NCBI GenBank assembly: GCA_030654395.1
Contig: JAURXM010000026.1
Span: 62,001-126,000 of the forward strand
Reading direction: 5' to 3'
DNA: 64,000 nucleotides
From: Aquabacterium sp.
GTDB taxonomy: Bacteria; Pseudomonadota; Gammaproteobacteria; Burkholderiales; Burkholderiaceae_C
How positions within the stretch are numbered: position 1 is the stretch's first letter; each line of letters starts with the position of its first letter. Under the pieces are notes generated by a model. It was given only the letters and a program-made list of their open reading frames with translations, was not told the DNA's origin and searched no databases. Below, in pieces: positions 48,860-58,029 of this stretch. The position numbers and the translations under genes were made by a program.

Positions 48860-50097
48860 GCTTGCACGTCAGCACGCGCCTGGACATTGAATAGACGTGT
48901 ACCCGGAACCAAGCGTGCCATCTCAAAAGCGGCACCGGCTCGCTGGCGCTGAAAGCCATCTTTCAAAACCATCTCAGTCCCTGCCGCACTGAGTGCGTGG
49001 CCGCCCACATAGCGGTGCCCTGACGTGAAGCGCGCTTGAGCCAGTTGCCACCACAATTGGATGGCCTGCGAATCAGGCCACGGCAGGTCCCCATCTTGTG
49101 GATGGGCATCAGGCGCGTCATCAGGCGGGTCGCGGTCCAGATCGAGGTAGATCAAATCAGCCCCGCTGAGCATGGCCAGCGCCTCTCCTGCCACACGAGC
49201 CAAGACAGGGTCGTCCAACAGAGAAAGCAACCACGGCACCGTTGCAGGATCACCAAACTCACCACAGGCAACAACGGCCAATCGCCTTTGCTCAGGCAAG
49301 GATGCCAGTGTCCGGATCATGTCCCTGGCCAACGCATCATCGCCGCAGCGCATCACCACACGGATGGCAGCGCGAGCCAAATCAGGTGAACGACAGACGA
49401 TATCCCACGCCACACGCCCGCCCTGAGCTTGCCCCTGAAATACAGCCGCCGACGCTGCCCAAAGTCGACAAGCATCATCCGGGTCATCTCGATAGGCGGT
49501 CCAATCCAAGGCATACCCTGCCGAGGCTCGCAAGGCGGCCCCTCGCACCAAGGGATCAGCATCACGCAAATGGACGGCCAAATCTTGTGGCCCTGCCTCG
49601 TGATTGGATGCGAGAGCGGTTATACCCACGCAGCGGTGACTGGCAACAGGTGAGGCCATCAGCTTGCGTGCCAAGAGCACCCTTTGCGCAGGAGCAGCCC
49701 ACGCCATGGCATCACACACCGCATGGGCTAAATCACCGTGGCCTTGTGCCAGCTGTAAAACGTGCGCCATCGTGGCGTGCTTGTCATGGCAAACGGCCAA
49801 GTAGCTCAACACAAATACCGAAGCGGGGTCACCCTCTTCAAGGCCCTGCTGCGCCACTTTGATCCCAAAATCGCCAGCCACAAGCAAGCCCGCCAAGTGC
49901 GCCATCACACGCGCATCTAGTTTGGCGAGGTGCTTCAACTTGAAGTGTGGCGACATACTGGCCCGCGTCCGTTGCAACCACAAGAAGGCAGCCTCGCTGG
50001 CATGGATTTCAACGACGCGGCGGTTCAGCAAACCAGATAGCTCATCCGGCTTGAAACCAAAAATGGCCTGTGGGGCACTCGACATCGTGGACGCCAT
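48841..50097 (-). CDS. TIGR02270-family HEAT-repeat-like protein
   Basis: 418 residues, all-helical and Ala/Leu-rich, with repeated HEAT-like helices (DPLVRGAALRASAGYALDW, DDPVLARVAGEALAML). It matches the TIGR02270 family found next to vgrG and DUF2169 genes. The role is probably as scaffold or chaperone for cargo assembly. The start at 50097 has no strong ribosome-binding site; ATG four codons later is possible. Confidence 0.82.
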   Translation of the reverse strand: MASTMSSAPQAIFGFKPDELSGLLNRRVVEIHASEAAFLWLQRTRASMSPHFKLKHLAKLDARVMAHLAGLLVAGDFGIKVAQQGLEEGDPASVFVLSYLAVCHDKHATMAHVLQLAQGHGDLAHAVCDAMAWAAPAQRVLLARKLMASPVASHRCVGITALASNHEAGPQDLAVHLRDADPLVRGAALRASAGYALDWTAYRDDPDDACRLWAASAAVFQGQAQGGRVAWDIVCRSPDLARAAIRVVMRCGDDALARDMIRTLASLPEQRRLAVVACGEFGDPATVPWLLSLLDDPVLARVAGEALAMLSGADLIYLDLDRDPPDDAPDAHPQDGDLPWPDSQAIQLWWQLAQARFTSGHRYVGGHALSAAGTEMVLKDGFQRQRAGAAFEMARLVPGTRLFNVQARADVQAWRQVL

Positions 50098-50109
50098 CTT
50101 CGCTTGTCG

Positions 50110-50598
50110 TCAATTGAGCTGAATCGACCCGCCTCGAACACGGTTGACACCCGCAGCCTGAGTCAGAACGGAATCCCCCTTGAGCTCGATCCGACCGTCA
50201 CTGCGCAGCGTCAAGCTGGCCTTGCCGCAGCGCAAAACCAGCTGCTCTTTGGCCGACACGATCATGCGTTCGCCATCGGCGTCAACCTCGACTGTCGCGG
50301 GCTGATCTTGAAGCGGCCAGCCGGTCTGACCACGTACCACACCCATCACGATAGGCCGACTCACATCGCCCTGATCGAACATCAGCACAACGTCCTGCCC
50401 CATGTGGGGGGCATGCAGATCAACCACGCTGCGGGCGCGCAAGGCCGCATGTCCGGGCTGCCCTACAAAGCTGACCAAGGCCGTCTGCCCGTTGTCCGTC
50501 AAGGCGAGTAATTTACCCACAACTACCCCATGCACAGGCGATTGAGGCAATGGAACCGGGGGCGTCAAGGCGTCACGGGGCAGGTCGTTCAGTTTCAT
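50110..50598 (-). CDS. VgrG-linked OB-fold-like protein (DUF6484 type)
   Basis: 162 residues: an N-terminal VGKLLALTDNGQTALVSFVG beta-rich segment, then a C-terminal part (LRCGKASLTLRSDGRIELKG) that resembles the end of VgrG/DUF2345 needles. This layout fits DUF6484 proteins that accompany vgrG. The start at 50598 (MKLNDLP) is favoured by conservation of that N-terminal segment; the frame begins at 50616. It lies 18 bases after vgrG and 12 before the TIGR02270 gene. Confidence 0.75.
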   Translation of the reverse strand: MKLNDLPRDALTPPVPLPQSPVHGVVVGKLLALTDNGQTALVSFVGQPGHAALRARSVVDLHAPHMGQDVVLMFDQGDVSRPIVMGVVRGQTGWPLQDQPATVEVDADGERMIVSAKEQLVLRCGKASLTLRSDGRIELKGDSVLTQAAGVNRVRGGSIQLN

Positions 50599-50616
50599 GG
50601 CGATCAGTGTCCTCAA

Positions 50617-52905
50617 TCAGTTCTGCGAAATCTTGGCGCCTTTCATCACGATGTCGCTGCTGGCCTTGGCGTTGATCTTGCCGCTGCCTTCGATCGTGAT
50701 GTCTTTGCCCTTGATGACGATGGTGCCGTCCTTCTTCATCGTGATGCTGGCGCTGCCCGTTTTGAGCGAGATCGAATCGGCCGCCTCGATGACCCAGTTC
50801 TTGCCCACCTTCAAGGCATCGTCTTCGGCCACGCTGGTGCTGCGGCCCTTGCCCACACTGTTGGTCTGCGCCCCACTCACGGTGATGCCTTGATCCGCGC
50901 CCACGCTGAGCGTCTGGCCAGCACCCACACTGATGGACTGGCTGGCACCCACATTGGTTGACTGCGTGGCCCCTACGTTGATGGACTGCGCCGCGCCGAT
51001 GACCACCTCTTGCGCCGCGCCAATGGCGATGGTTTCGTTGATGCCGACGGTGTGCGTACGCTGCAGGGCCACGGTAGCGGTCTCGCTGGCACCCACGGTG
51101 ATGCTGCGGTTGGCTCCAACTGTGATCGATTCATTGGCCCCGACCGATTCGGTCCGGTTGGCTCCGATGGTGATGGCCTCATTGGCGCCCACATCCTCGG
51201 TGCGGTTCACGCCAATTGATATCTTCTCGTTGCTACCGACCTTTTCTGTGCGATCAACACCAATGGTGATGGTCTCGTTGTTGTCGACCGTCTCAGTGCG
51301 GTCGTGCTTGACATGCACCTTCTCATCGTGGTCGATGGTTTTGGTGCGGTCATGCCCCACCCAGTGGGTCTCGTCGTTCTCGACCTCGATGTCTTGGTTC
51401 TTCTCGGCGTGGATCCAAACTTGCTCGGCACCCTTTTTATCCTCAAAGCGGATGGCGTTGGCGTTGCCATAGGCACCGCCCTTGCTTGACCGTGTCAGGA
51501 TGCCAGACTGGGTTGCGTTGGCGGGCAGATCCCACGGGGGCATTTGCTGCGCGTTGTAGACGCGGCCTGTGATCAGGGGTTGATCAGGGTCGCCCTCCAA
51601 AAAGTCGACCACCACCTCTTGCCCGATACGCGGTATGTGGATGGCGCCAAAGTTCTGTCCCGCCCATGGGTGGGACACCCTCACCCAGCATGAGCTGTGC
51701 TCATTCTTCTTGCCGTAGCGATCCCAGTGGAACTGCACTTTGACGCGGCCATATTTGTCGGTGTAGATTTCCTCGCCGCTGGGGCCCACCACCACAGCCG
51801 TTTGTGGCCCTTGGACAAAGGGCTTGGGCGTACTGCGCGGCGGGCGGAACTGTTGCGTCGCGGGGATCGCATCAAATGCCACTTGGAACTGACTGCCGCT
51901 TTGGCCAGCATCAAACACGGCCACCTGCGCCTTGATCTCGACCGAGGTCAACAGGTACTTGGCATTTTGATCATCGCGTGGGTGTTTGCTGAGCTCAAAG
52001 CAGCGCCCAGCCTCAAGCCCCATGGCGTTGCCCTCGCCTTGAAGGCGGTGGTGGCCCGATTGCAGCCCGTCCAACTCGTCTTCGGCAAACTGTTTGCCAT
52101 CACTGGATTGGGTGTAATCGCCTTGAAAGTCAAAACGCTCTAGCTTGTCCTGATCGTGCTGACGTGACAAGTTGGCATCGACCAAAAGAGAAGTAGATGG
52201 CCGCTCAAAGTCGTAGCTTGTCAGCGCGACTTTGCCGGTACGAACCCCTTGGCTGAAGGTCCACTTTGAGACGTATTGCTGATCTGGCGGCGCGTTGCTG
52301 GGGTCTTCGATGTAGCGCAGCGATGCCTCCCCGGTGAGCGGATCATGCGCGCTGAGCGAGTCCATCAGCACCAACTCATGCTTGCCGTCGGTGTGCTCAA
52401 AGTACCAATAGATGCCCTCACGCTCCAGCAAACGCGTGACGAACTGGAAGTCGCTCTCGCGGTATTGGACGCAGTACACCCACGGGCGGTAGCTGCGGAA
52501 CAACTTGAGCTTGACCTGAGCCAAGCTGGCATGGTCATCAAACACCTGCTTGACGATGTCCGGCACCGACAAGTCTTGAAAGATACGGCAATCACTGGTG
52601 CGGGTGAGGAACCACAACCACGGCCGCACCTCGGCTTGATAGGAAAAGTAACGGCCACGCGGTGTACCCAAGCCAAAGCGGGTGACGTAGCCATGGAAGT
52701 AGCGCTTGGCATCATCGGCCATGTGCATGGTGATGGTCACAGGCTTGCCCAGCAAATCACCGGGCGACAGGGTGTTTTTCTGGCTCAACAAGTTGAGCTG
52801 CATCCCGCCGAGCTGGCTCAGCCCCTCGGACACGTTCATCGATTCGAGGAACAGGTCTTCAGCGGGCAGGGGTGAGCTGAGCGTGATCGGTGCAGTGGTC
52901 GCCAT
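50617..52905 (-). CDS. tssI: T6SS spike protein VgrG
   Basis: 762 residues. N-terminal gp27-like part (SYRPWVYCVQYRESDFQFVTR, GIYWYFEH), gp5-like OB domain (YGRVKVQFHWD, WVRVSHPWAGQNFG, GQEVVVDFLEGDPDQP), then a long beta-helical needle with about 24 eight-residue repeats (about 500-700) and a DUF2345-like end. No extra C-terminal toxin domain is seen. VgrG forms the trimeric tip of the puncturing device. It heads the cargo operon. Confidence 0.96.
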   Translation of the reverse strand: MATTAPITLSSPLPAEDLFLESMNVSEGLSQLGGMQLNLLSQKNTLSPGDLLGKPVTITMHMADDAKRYFHGYVTRFGLGTPRGRYFSYQAEVRPWLWFLTRTSDCRIFQDLSVPDIVKQVFDDHASLAQVKLKLFRSYRPWVYCVQYRESDFQFVTRLLEREGIYWYFEHTDGKHELVLMDSLSAHDPLTGEASLRYIEDPSNAPPDQQYVSKWTFSQGVRTGKVALTSYDFERPSTSLLVDANLSRQHDQDKLERFDFQGDYTQSSDGKQFAEDELDGLQSGHHRLQGEGNAMGLEAGRCFELSKHPRDDQNAKYLLTSVEIKAQVAVFDAGQSGSQFQVAFDAIPATQQFRPPRSTPKPFVQGPQTAVVVGPSGEEIYTDKYGRVKVQFHWDRYGKKNEHSSCWVRVSHPWAGQNFGAIHIPRIGQEVVVDFLEGDPDQPLITGRVYNAQQMPPWDLPANATQSGILTRSSKGGAYGNANAIRFEDKKGAEQVWIHAEKNQDIEVENDETHWVGHDRTKTIDHDEKVHVKHDRTETVDNNETITIGVDRTEKVGSNEKISIGVNRTEDVGANEAITIGANRTESVGANESITVGANRSITVGASETATVALQRTHTVGINETIAIGAAQEVVIGAAQSINVGATQSTNVGASQSISVGAGQTLSVGADQGITVSGAQTNSVGKGRSTSVAEDDALKVGKNWVIEAADSISLKTGSASITMKKDGTIVIKGKDITIEGSGKINAKASSDIVMKGAKISQN
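50800..51400 (-). repeat. Eight-residue beta-helix repeat region of VgrG
   Basis: About 600 bases encode consecutive eight-residue units such as VGANEAIT, IGANRTES, VGANESIT and VGATQSTN. The matching 24-base DNA repeats are imperfect. They form the triangular needle shaft and could change length by recombination. Confidence 0.85.
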
Positions 52906-52975
52906 CGTGGGAGTGGACCCCAGATGTGCGTTTGGGCAAAGCGACCAAAGTCATGCCGCGACCAACTGGCCCAAC

Positions 52976-54325
52976 TCAGCCCATCTTGCGGGCGGCGATC
53001 AAATGACCGCTCACGGGCTTGCCACCTTCTTCACGCAAGACGACGGCCTCACTCTCCAGCAGGCTCAAGCCAGCGCAGCTGAGGGCTGTGACGATGTGGG
53101 CCGCGCTGTGGGCATACCGGCCATGCGGCTGGATTTGATGCAGATCAGCCGCATCCTCGGGCAGCGACTCCACGGTGAAGATCAGCGTACCACCCGGCTT
53201 GAGCGCATCGGCTGAGGCGGCAACCACCTTGGTGAGGTCACCAAAGTAGCACAGCGTGTCGGCTGACAGCACCACATCCCACTGATGGGGTGAGAGCTGC
53301 AAGAATTCGGTCAACTCGGCTTTGTACAGGTCGCCGTACACGCCCTTGGTCTGCGCTCGGTCGAGCATGCGACGCGACAAGTCCACGCCAGCCAGTGCTT
53401 TGGCCCACGGGGCCATCATCGGGCCACACAAGCCTGTGCCGCACCCAGCGTCAAGCATGACAAATTGCTGTTGAGGTGGCGGCAGGTGCCTTGCCAGCAT
53501 GTCGGCGCACAGTTGCGGGGCCTGATAGGCCAAGCGCTCATTCAACACCGACTCGAAGCTGTCTGCGAAGGTGTCAAAGGCATGTTCGATATAGTCGTCT
53601 GGTGCACGATCGGGCACATTTTGCTGCGTACATGCGGCGTACATGTGGCGCGCTGTGGGGTGCGTAGGCTCGTTCTCCATCCACTGGCGGTACACCTCGG
53701 CTGCATCTTGGATGCGGCCCATGGCGTAATAAGTTGATCCCAGCAGGCGGCGCGCGGACGAGTCACCGGGCATCAACTCCAGCGCTTTGACGTAATAGCT
53801 GATGGCGCCAGGTCGGTCGCCCAAGGCGGCATACAACAGGCCCATGTTGTTGTGGGCGTTGATGTGGCGGGCATCAAGCGCAATGGCCCGTGCGTAAGCG
53901 GCACGGGCTTCTTCGAATCGCTTTTGGGCCTTGTAGAGGGCGCCCACGTTGTTGTGCAGGTCCGCGTTGGACTCATCCAGCGCAACGGCCTGCTGGTAGA
54001 CGGCCAAGGCGGTGTCAATCTCGCCCCGACTCATGTGGATGTTGCCCAAATTGTTGCGGTAGCCCACGTAGTCAGGCTGCGCCGCAATGGCCTGCTCAAT
54101 CAGGGTCACACCCTCATCAGATCGGCCCATTTGGTGGCGCGCCATGCCCAGCAGATGCAGGGCATCCGGGTGTCCGGGGACGGCTTGCAGCAAGCGGCTG
54201 TACAGCGCTACCGCGCCGTCGAGCTGGTTGTTGCGATGCAGGTCGATGGCCATTTGCAAGGCCTCATCGAAGCTCACTTCTTTTTGCGCGCCCGGTATGG
54301 ACTCGCTGTCAGTGGCAGAGGTCAT
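52976..54325 (-). CDS. TPR-repeat protein with C-terminal SAM methyltransferase domain
   Basis: 449 residues: about six TPR repeats (about 20-215, such as PDALHLLGMARHQMGRSDEG) and a class I methyltransferase domain (about 250-445, SAM loop LDAGCGTGLCGPM, then GVDLSRRMLDRA). The start at 54325 has AAGGG 5 bases upstream. It lies between the acyl carrier gene and vgrG on the same strand, so it may belong to either the exopolysaccharide functions or the T6SS operon. Similar fusions act on small molecules or protein glycans; the substrate here is unknown. Confidence 0.85.
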   Translation of the reverse strand: MTSATDSESIPGAQKEVSFDEALQMAIDLHRNNQLDGAVALYSRLLQAVPGHPDALHLLGMARHQMGRSDEGVTLIEQAIAAQPDYVGYRNNLGNIHMSRGEIDTALAVYQQAVALDESNADLHNNVGALYKAQKRFEEARAAYARAIALDARHINAHNNMGLLYAALGDRPGAISYYVKALELMPGDSSARRLLGSTYYAMGRIQDAAEVYRQWMENEPTHPTARHMYAACTQQNVPDRAPDDYIEHAFDTFADSFESVLNERLAYQAPQLCADMLARHLPPPQQQFVMLDAGCGTGLCGPMMAPWAKALAGVDLSRRMLDRAQTKGVYGDLYKAELTEFLQLSPHQWDVVLSADTLCYFGDLTKVVAASADALKPGGTLIFTVESLPEDAADLHQIQPHGRYAHSAAHIVTALSCAGLSLLESEAVVLREEGGKPVSGHLIAARKMG

Positions 54326-54356
54326 GGGCACCCTTCACACGTGCTATGGACGGCGG

Positions 54357-54620
54357 TCAGGCCTGTACGCCCAATGTTGCCAATGCCGAGGCGATGCCCT
54401 CGATGGTCGAGAACACATCGCGGGTCAACATGGCGTTGGGAAACTCAAGGTCAAACCGACCCTCTAGGGTCATCATGACATTGACGCTGGCGTGTGATGT
54501 CATGCCGCCTTCGTAGAGATTGGCTCGGACGTCGATGGCGTAGGGGTCAACAACCAAGCGACCATGATCACGCAAAGCGTCACGAACAGCGGATTCAATG
54601 GCGGGGTGATGCGTACTCAT
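54357..54620 (-). CDS. Acyl carrier protein, exosortase/exopolysaccharide type
   Basis: 87 residues with a phosphopantetheine-attachment site GGMTSHASVNVM in place of the common DSL motif, and EGRFDLEFPNAML after it. This form resembles carriers found in exosortase-A type exopolysaccharide loci. It is encoded divergently from the exopolysaccharide operon with about 370 bases between, and 31 bases upstream of the TPR-methyltransferase. It probably carries an acyl group used in surface-polymer modification. Confidence 0.85.
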   Translation of the reverse strand: MSTHHPAIESAVRDALRDHGRLVVDPYAIDVRANLYEGGMTSHASVNVMMTLEGRFDLEFPNAMLTRDVFSTIEGIASALATLGVQA

Positions 54621-54994
54621 GGTCGAGCTTGTCTCAGGTCAGCGGAAAGTAGGGATTCTAACGAAGGGGGTGCAAAAGGCAGCCTCAGCGTCACGGTTTA
54701 TGAAGCGCCAAACGAATGCCCCATGTCGTGCACGATGAACCGATCTCCTGACCGCGTCTATTGCGCCTATGGGCACCCCTACCCCCTTGAAAAGAGGGAA
54801 AAGTACCGCCTACCAGCATATGGCAACATTCATAATACTGGAAAACACTCATTATTAAGGAGTGTTAAACGACACCCCATAAAAACCACCCACATTGTGC
54901 CCCGAAACCCATTTGATTTTTTTAACAATCCCTTGGGGCAGATCACGGTGATCGCTCAAGGTATTGCAGCGGTGCATGTGCTGGGGGGGGTGTG
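54621..54994. promoter_or_regulatory. Divergent promoter region of acyl carrier and exopolysaccharide genes
   Basis: A 374-base gap, lower in GC than its surroundings. An inverted repeat AACACTC (54844-54850) with GAGTGTT (54860-54866) could be an operator or RNA hairpin, and GGAGTG lies in its second arm. A 12-codon frame just before it is too short to judge. A run of eight G (54983-54990) is the ribosome-binding site of the next gene. An open frame at 54564-54995 has no recognisable domain. Confidence 0.5.
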
Positions 54995-56836
54995 ATGGCC
55001 TTGCCGCAAGCGACGTGGTTCGGCTCGCAGAACGCCCCTTTACTTGGGCACTTGCACACGCCTGAACGCGGCCTGTTGCACGGTTTGCCTGTGGTGCTTT
55101 GCGCCACCCATGGGCAAGAGTACATGTCAGCGCATCAAACCATGCACGCGTTGGCAGCGCAATTGGCAAGCGGCGGTCACCCATGTCTGCGCTTTGACCA
55201 CGCCGGCTGCGGGGACTCGATGGATCCACCCGAATCAGCTGTGCTCAAGGGCATCGCCGCCTGGCCCCAAGGCATTGGCGAAGCGATTGACCACGTCAAA
55301 GCCCTCACCGGCGCCAGTGCCGTGGTGTTGATCGGTTTCCGCTTGGGTGCCACGATGGCTGCGCTGGCAGCACAAGGTCGCACCGACGTCGCGGCACTGG
55401 TGGCTTGGGCCGCCCCACTCAAGGGCAGGGTCTTTGCGCGTGAATGGAGTTTGTGGGGTCTGTCCACATTGGCCCGAACTGGGCTGCCAGCGCCCGTCGG
55501 GTCTGATGACCTAGAGGCAGGCGGGTTCGTTTTAACAGCCAACGACGCGCAGTTCCTCAAAACCGTTGATTTGCTGGCCTTGAGCGAGCCCGCGGCGCCT
55601 CGCGTGCTGCTGGTTGATCCAGATCAGGCCCCCGCCGACGCGGCGTGGCACAACCGTTTGGTGAGCCTAGGCGCACAAGTCGATCGCATCCAGCCACAGG
55701 GGCTGGGCGCCATGCTGAGGGTGCCTCACTTCTCAGTGGTGCCACAACCCGCACTGAATCAAATCGCCAAATGGGTTGGTCAACTGCCTCAGCCCTGGGG
55801 CTCGCCCAAGGCCTTGAGCCTGAGCGGACCAGCTGTCGTGAGCGTGCCGACCCAAGGCCTTCACGAGACGGCGTTCTGGTTGGACTCGGCTTCGCCGCTG
55901 TCGGCAGTGCTAACCCAGCCACTGCGCGGTTTGATCGACAAGGCGAACCTGCCTCAAGTAGGCGTCTTGATGATCAACACAGGTGGTGAGCATCGCATTG
56001 GCACCAACCGCATGTACACCCGCTGGGCACGCACTTGGGCAGCACAAGGCTGGATCAGTTTGCGCATCGACCTGCCCGGTCTAGGCAACAGCCCGGCCAA
56101 GGACGGCGAGCCCGCTTGCGAGATTCACCAGAGGCAAGCCACGCAAGACATCTTGGCAGCGGTCACGCACATGCAAACAGGGCATGGCCTGCAGCAGGTC
56201 CACCTGATTGGGCTTTGCTCTGGTGCTTTCCATGCCTTGAGCGCCGCGTTTGAAGGCGTACCTATCCGTTCGGTGACTGCGATCAACCAGATGGTTTATT
56301 TCTGGCAGGACAACATGCCTCTAGCTGGAGAAGGCAGCGCCGCCGTCGTCGTGGCCATCACACAGAACGTAGGGCGCAATCTGTCTGATCCACAACGCTG
56401 GCTCAAGCTGCTGCGCGGCGAGGTCCATGTCAGGGTGATTTTGCGCGCCTTGGCACGCCGCCAGAAACAGCGATTCGAATTGGCTTTTCGGTCATTGGCC
56501 CGTTATGTGCGCTGGCCACTAAAGCATGACCTACACACTTCCCTACTCCAAGCCGCGGCCAGTGGCAAACACGTTCACCTGATCTTCTCGGAAGGCGAGT
56601 CGGGCCTGACCATGGTGCAGGAGCAGGCAGGACAAGCCGTGACCCGCCTCATCAAACACCAACAAATGACCGTCACAGTGATGCCCCAAACCGATCACAC
56701 ATTCACGCAGCAACACGCGCAACAAGCTTTGTTCGACGTGGTCGATCAGGGCATTCGGCATACCGTCGGCGTGTCACACAGCCTCCCATCGCGTACACAC
56801 AAGAACTTGGGTGCCCTTCAGGGACAACGCACTTGA
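54995..56836 (+). CDS. Fused double alpha/beta-hydrolase, exosortase-system type
   Basis: 613 residues with two hydrolase-like halves. The first (about 1-270) has the nucleophile elbow GFRLG, with Arg in place of Ser. The second (about 300-590) has GLCSG, with Cys. Exosortase-A loci usually encode two separate hydrolases, one with a GLRLG-like and one with a GLCxG-like elbow, so this looks like their fusion; that comparison is from memory of the families. The start at 54995 follows a G-rich ribosome-binding site. It is first in the exopolysaccharide operon and overlaps or nearly abuts the glycosyltransferase gene. Confidence 0.8.
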   Translation: MALPQATWFGSQNAPLLGHLHTPERGLLHGLPVVLCATHGQEYMSAHQTMHALAAQLASGGHPCLRFDHAGCGDSMDPPESAVLKGIAAWPQGIGEAIDHVKALTGASAVVLIGFRLGATMAALAAQGRTDVAALVAWAAPLKGRVFAREWSLWGLSTLARTGLPAPVGSDDLEAGGFVLTANDAQFLKTVDLLALSEPAAPRVLLVDPDQAPADAAWHNRLVSLGAQVDRIQPQGLGAMLRVPHFSVVPQPALNQIAKWVGQLPQPWGSPKALSLSGPAVVSVPTQGLHETAFWLDSASPLSAVLTQPLRGLIDKANLPQVGVLMINTGGEHRIGTNRMYTRWARTWAAQGWISLRIDLPGLGNSPAKDGEPACEIHQRQATQDILAAVTHMQTGHGLQQVHLIGLCSGAFHALSAAFEGVPIRSVTAINQMVYFWQDNMPLAGEGSAAVVVAITQNVGRNLSDPQRWLKLLRGEVHVRVILRALARRQKQRFELAFRSLARYVRWPLKHDLHTSLLQAAASGKHVHLIFSEGESGLTMVQEQAGQAVTRLIKHQQMTVTVMPQTDHTFTQQHAQQALFDVVDQGIRHTVGVSHSLPSRTHKNLGALQGQRT

Positions 56837-56838
56837 CC

Positions 56839-58029
56839 ATGGGCTCATTACATGACATTTGCAGTTACCCACATTTGGCCCTGATGGGCATCCGTGGGCT
56901 GCCTGCCGCTCACGGCGGCTTTGAGGCGTTTGCCGAACGCTTGGCGCCGTTTTTGGCTGCACAGGGTTGGAAAGTCACCGTGTATTGCCAAGAAGATGGA
57001 GAAGGCGCCATCACCGAAAGCATGTGGGGCAAGGTCCACCGGGTGCACATCCCGTCAGGCCGCGACACGCCTGTGGACAGCATGCGCTTTGACTGGTCCT
57101 GCATCACACACGCCAAGCGCATTCGCCCGGATGTCACCCTCATCCTTGGCTACAACACGGCGTCGTTTGCCGCTCGTTTGCGGCTGGCCGGACTGCGCAC
57201 AGTGATCAACATGGATGGGATTGAGTGGAGCCGCGCCAAGTGGGGGCCCATGGCGAAGGCATGGCTGTATCTGAATGAGCGCATGGGTTGCTGGCTGGGC
57301 AACCACTTAGTGGCCGACCACCCGGAGATTGCCAAGCACTTGGCCAGCCGAGTCTCGTCACACAAGATCACCACCATCCCTTACGGGGCGGTCGAGGTGA
57401 GCGAGGCCAACGTCAGCTTGCTCAATCACCTCAACTTGTCGCCGAGGCAGTATGTGACGCTGATCGCGCGGCCAGAGCCCGAGAACTCCATCCTTGAAGT
57501 GGTGCAGGCTTTCTCTGCTCGCAAGCGGGGCGTCAAGCTCGTCGTCTTGGGCAAGTACATGCCCCAGACATGTGCGTTCCATGCAGAGGTGATCCGTGCT
57601 GCCAGCGACGAAGTGGTCTTTGCTGGCGCCATTTACGACAGTGCAGTGGTCGAGGCTTTGCGCCTGAATTGCCTCTTTTACATCCACGGACACCGCGTGG
57701 GTGGCACCAACCCGTCGCTGTTGGAGGCAATGGGGGCAGGTAACGCTGTTCTGGCGCATGACAACCCATTCAACCGGTGGGTGGTCGACAAGGGAGCAAT
57801 GTACTTCCGCGACCGAGCCACGTGTCTAGTGGCCATTGAGCAGATGCTCTCGGATCACGTGGACCTCGCAGCCATGCGAGAAACCAGCCTTCGGCGTGCG
57901 CGCGAGATGTTTGATTGGGCGCCTGTGTTGGACGCTTACACCAACGTGTTGCAAAGTGTGGCCCACTCCTCTCAAACAGCACAAGCCAGTCGGCGTACCG
58001 ATTCCATTTGGACCCAACATTCCTCATGA
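56839..58029 (+). CDS. DUF1972-family glycosyltransferase (GT4 type)
   Basis: 396 residues. LMGIRGLPAAHGGFEAFAERL is the DUF1972 N-terminus seen in rhamnosyl- and related transferases, and the second half has a GT-B fold with ARPEPENSI and GTNPSLLEAMGAGNAVL. It transfers a sugar to the growing repeat unit at the cytoplasmic membrane; the sugar is unknown. The start is ATG at 56839, just after the previous stop. The stop overlaps the export gene by ATGA. Confidence 0.88.
   Translation: MGSLHDICSYPHLALMGIRGLPAAHGGFEAFAERLAPFLAAQGWKVTVYCQEDGEGAITESMWGKVHRVHIPSGRDTPVDSMRFDWSCITHAKRIRPDVTLILGYNTASFAARLRLAGLRTVINMDGIEWSRAKWGPMAKAWLYLNERMGCWLGNHLVADHPEIAKHLASRVSSHKITTIPYGAVEVSEANVSLLNHLNLSPRQYVTLIARPEPENSILEVVQAFSARKRGVKLVVLGKYMPQTCAFHAEVIRAASDEVVFAGAIYDSAVVEALRLNCLFYIHGHRVGGTNPSLLEAMGAGNAVLAHDNPFNRWVVDKGAMYFRDRATCLVAIEQMLSDHVDLAAMRETSLRRAREMFDWAPVLDAYTNVLQSVAHSSQTAQASRRTDSIWTQHSS

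Noticed and set aside
50617-50800. Possible toxin domain at the end of VgrG
   Set aside because: The C-terminus is a short beta-rich DUF2345-like end with no catalytic motif, so VgrG is not an evolved effector here.
54564-54995. 143-codon plus-strand open frame upstream of the hydrolase gene
   Set aside because: It overlaps the acyl carrier gene start, has no recognisable domain and a composition unlike neighbouring proteins.
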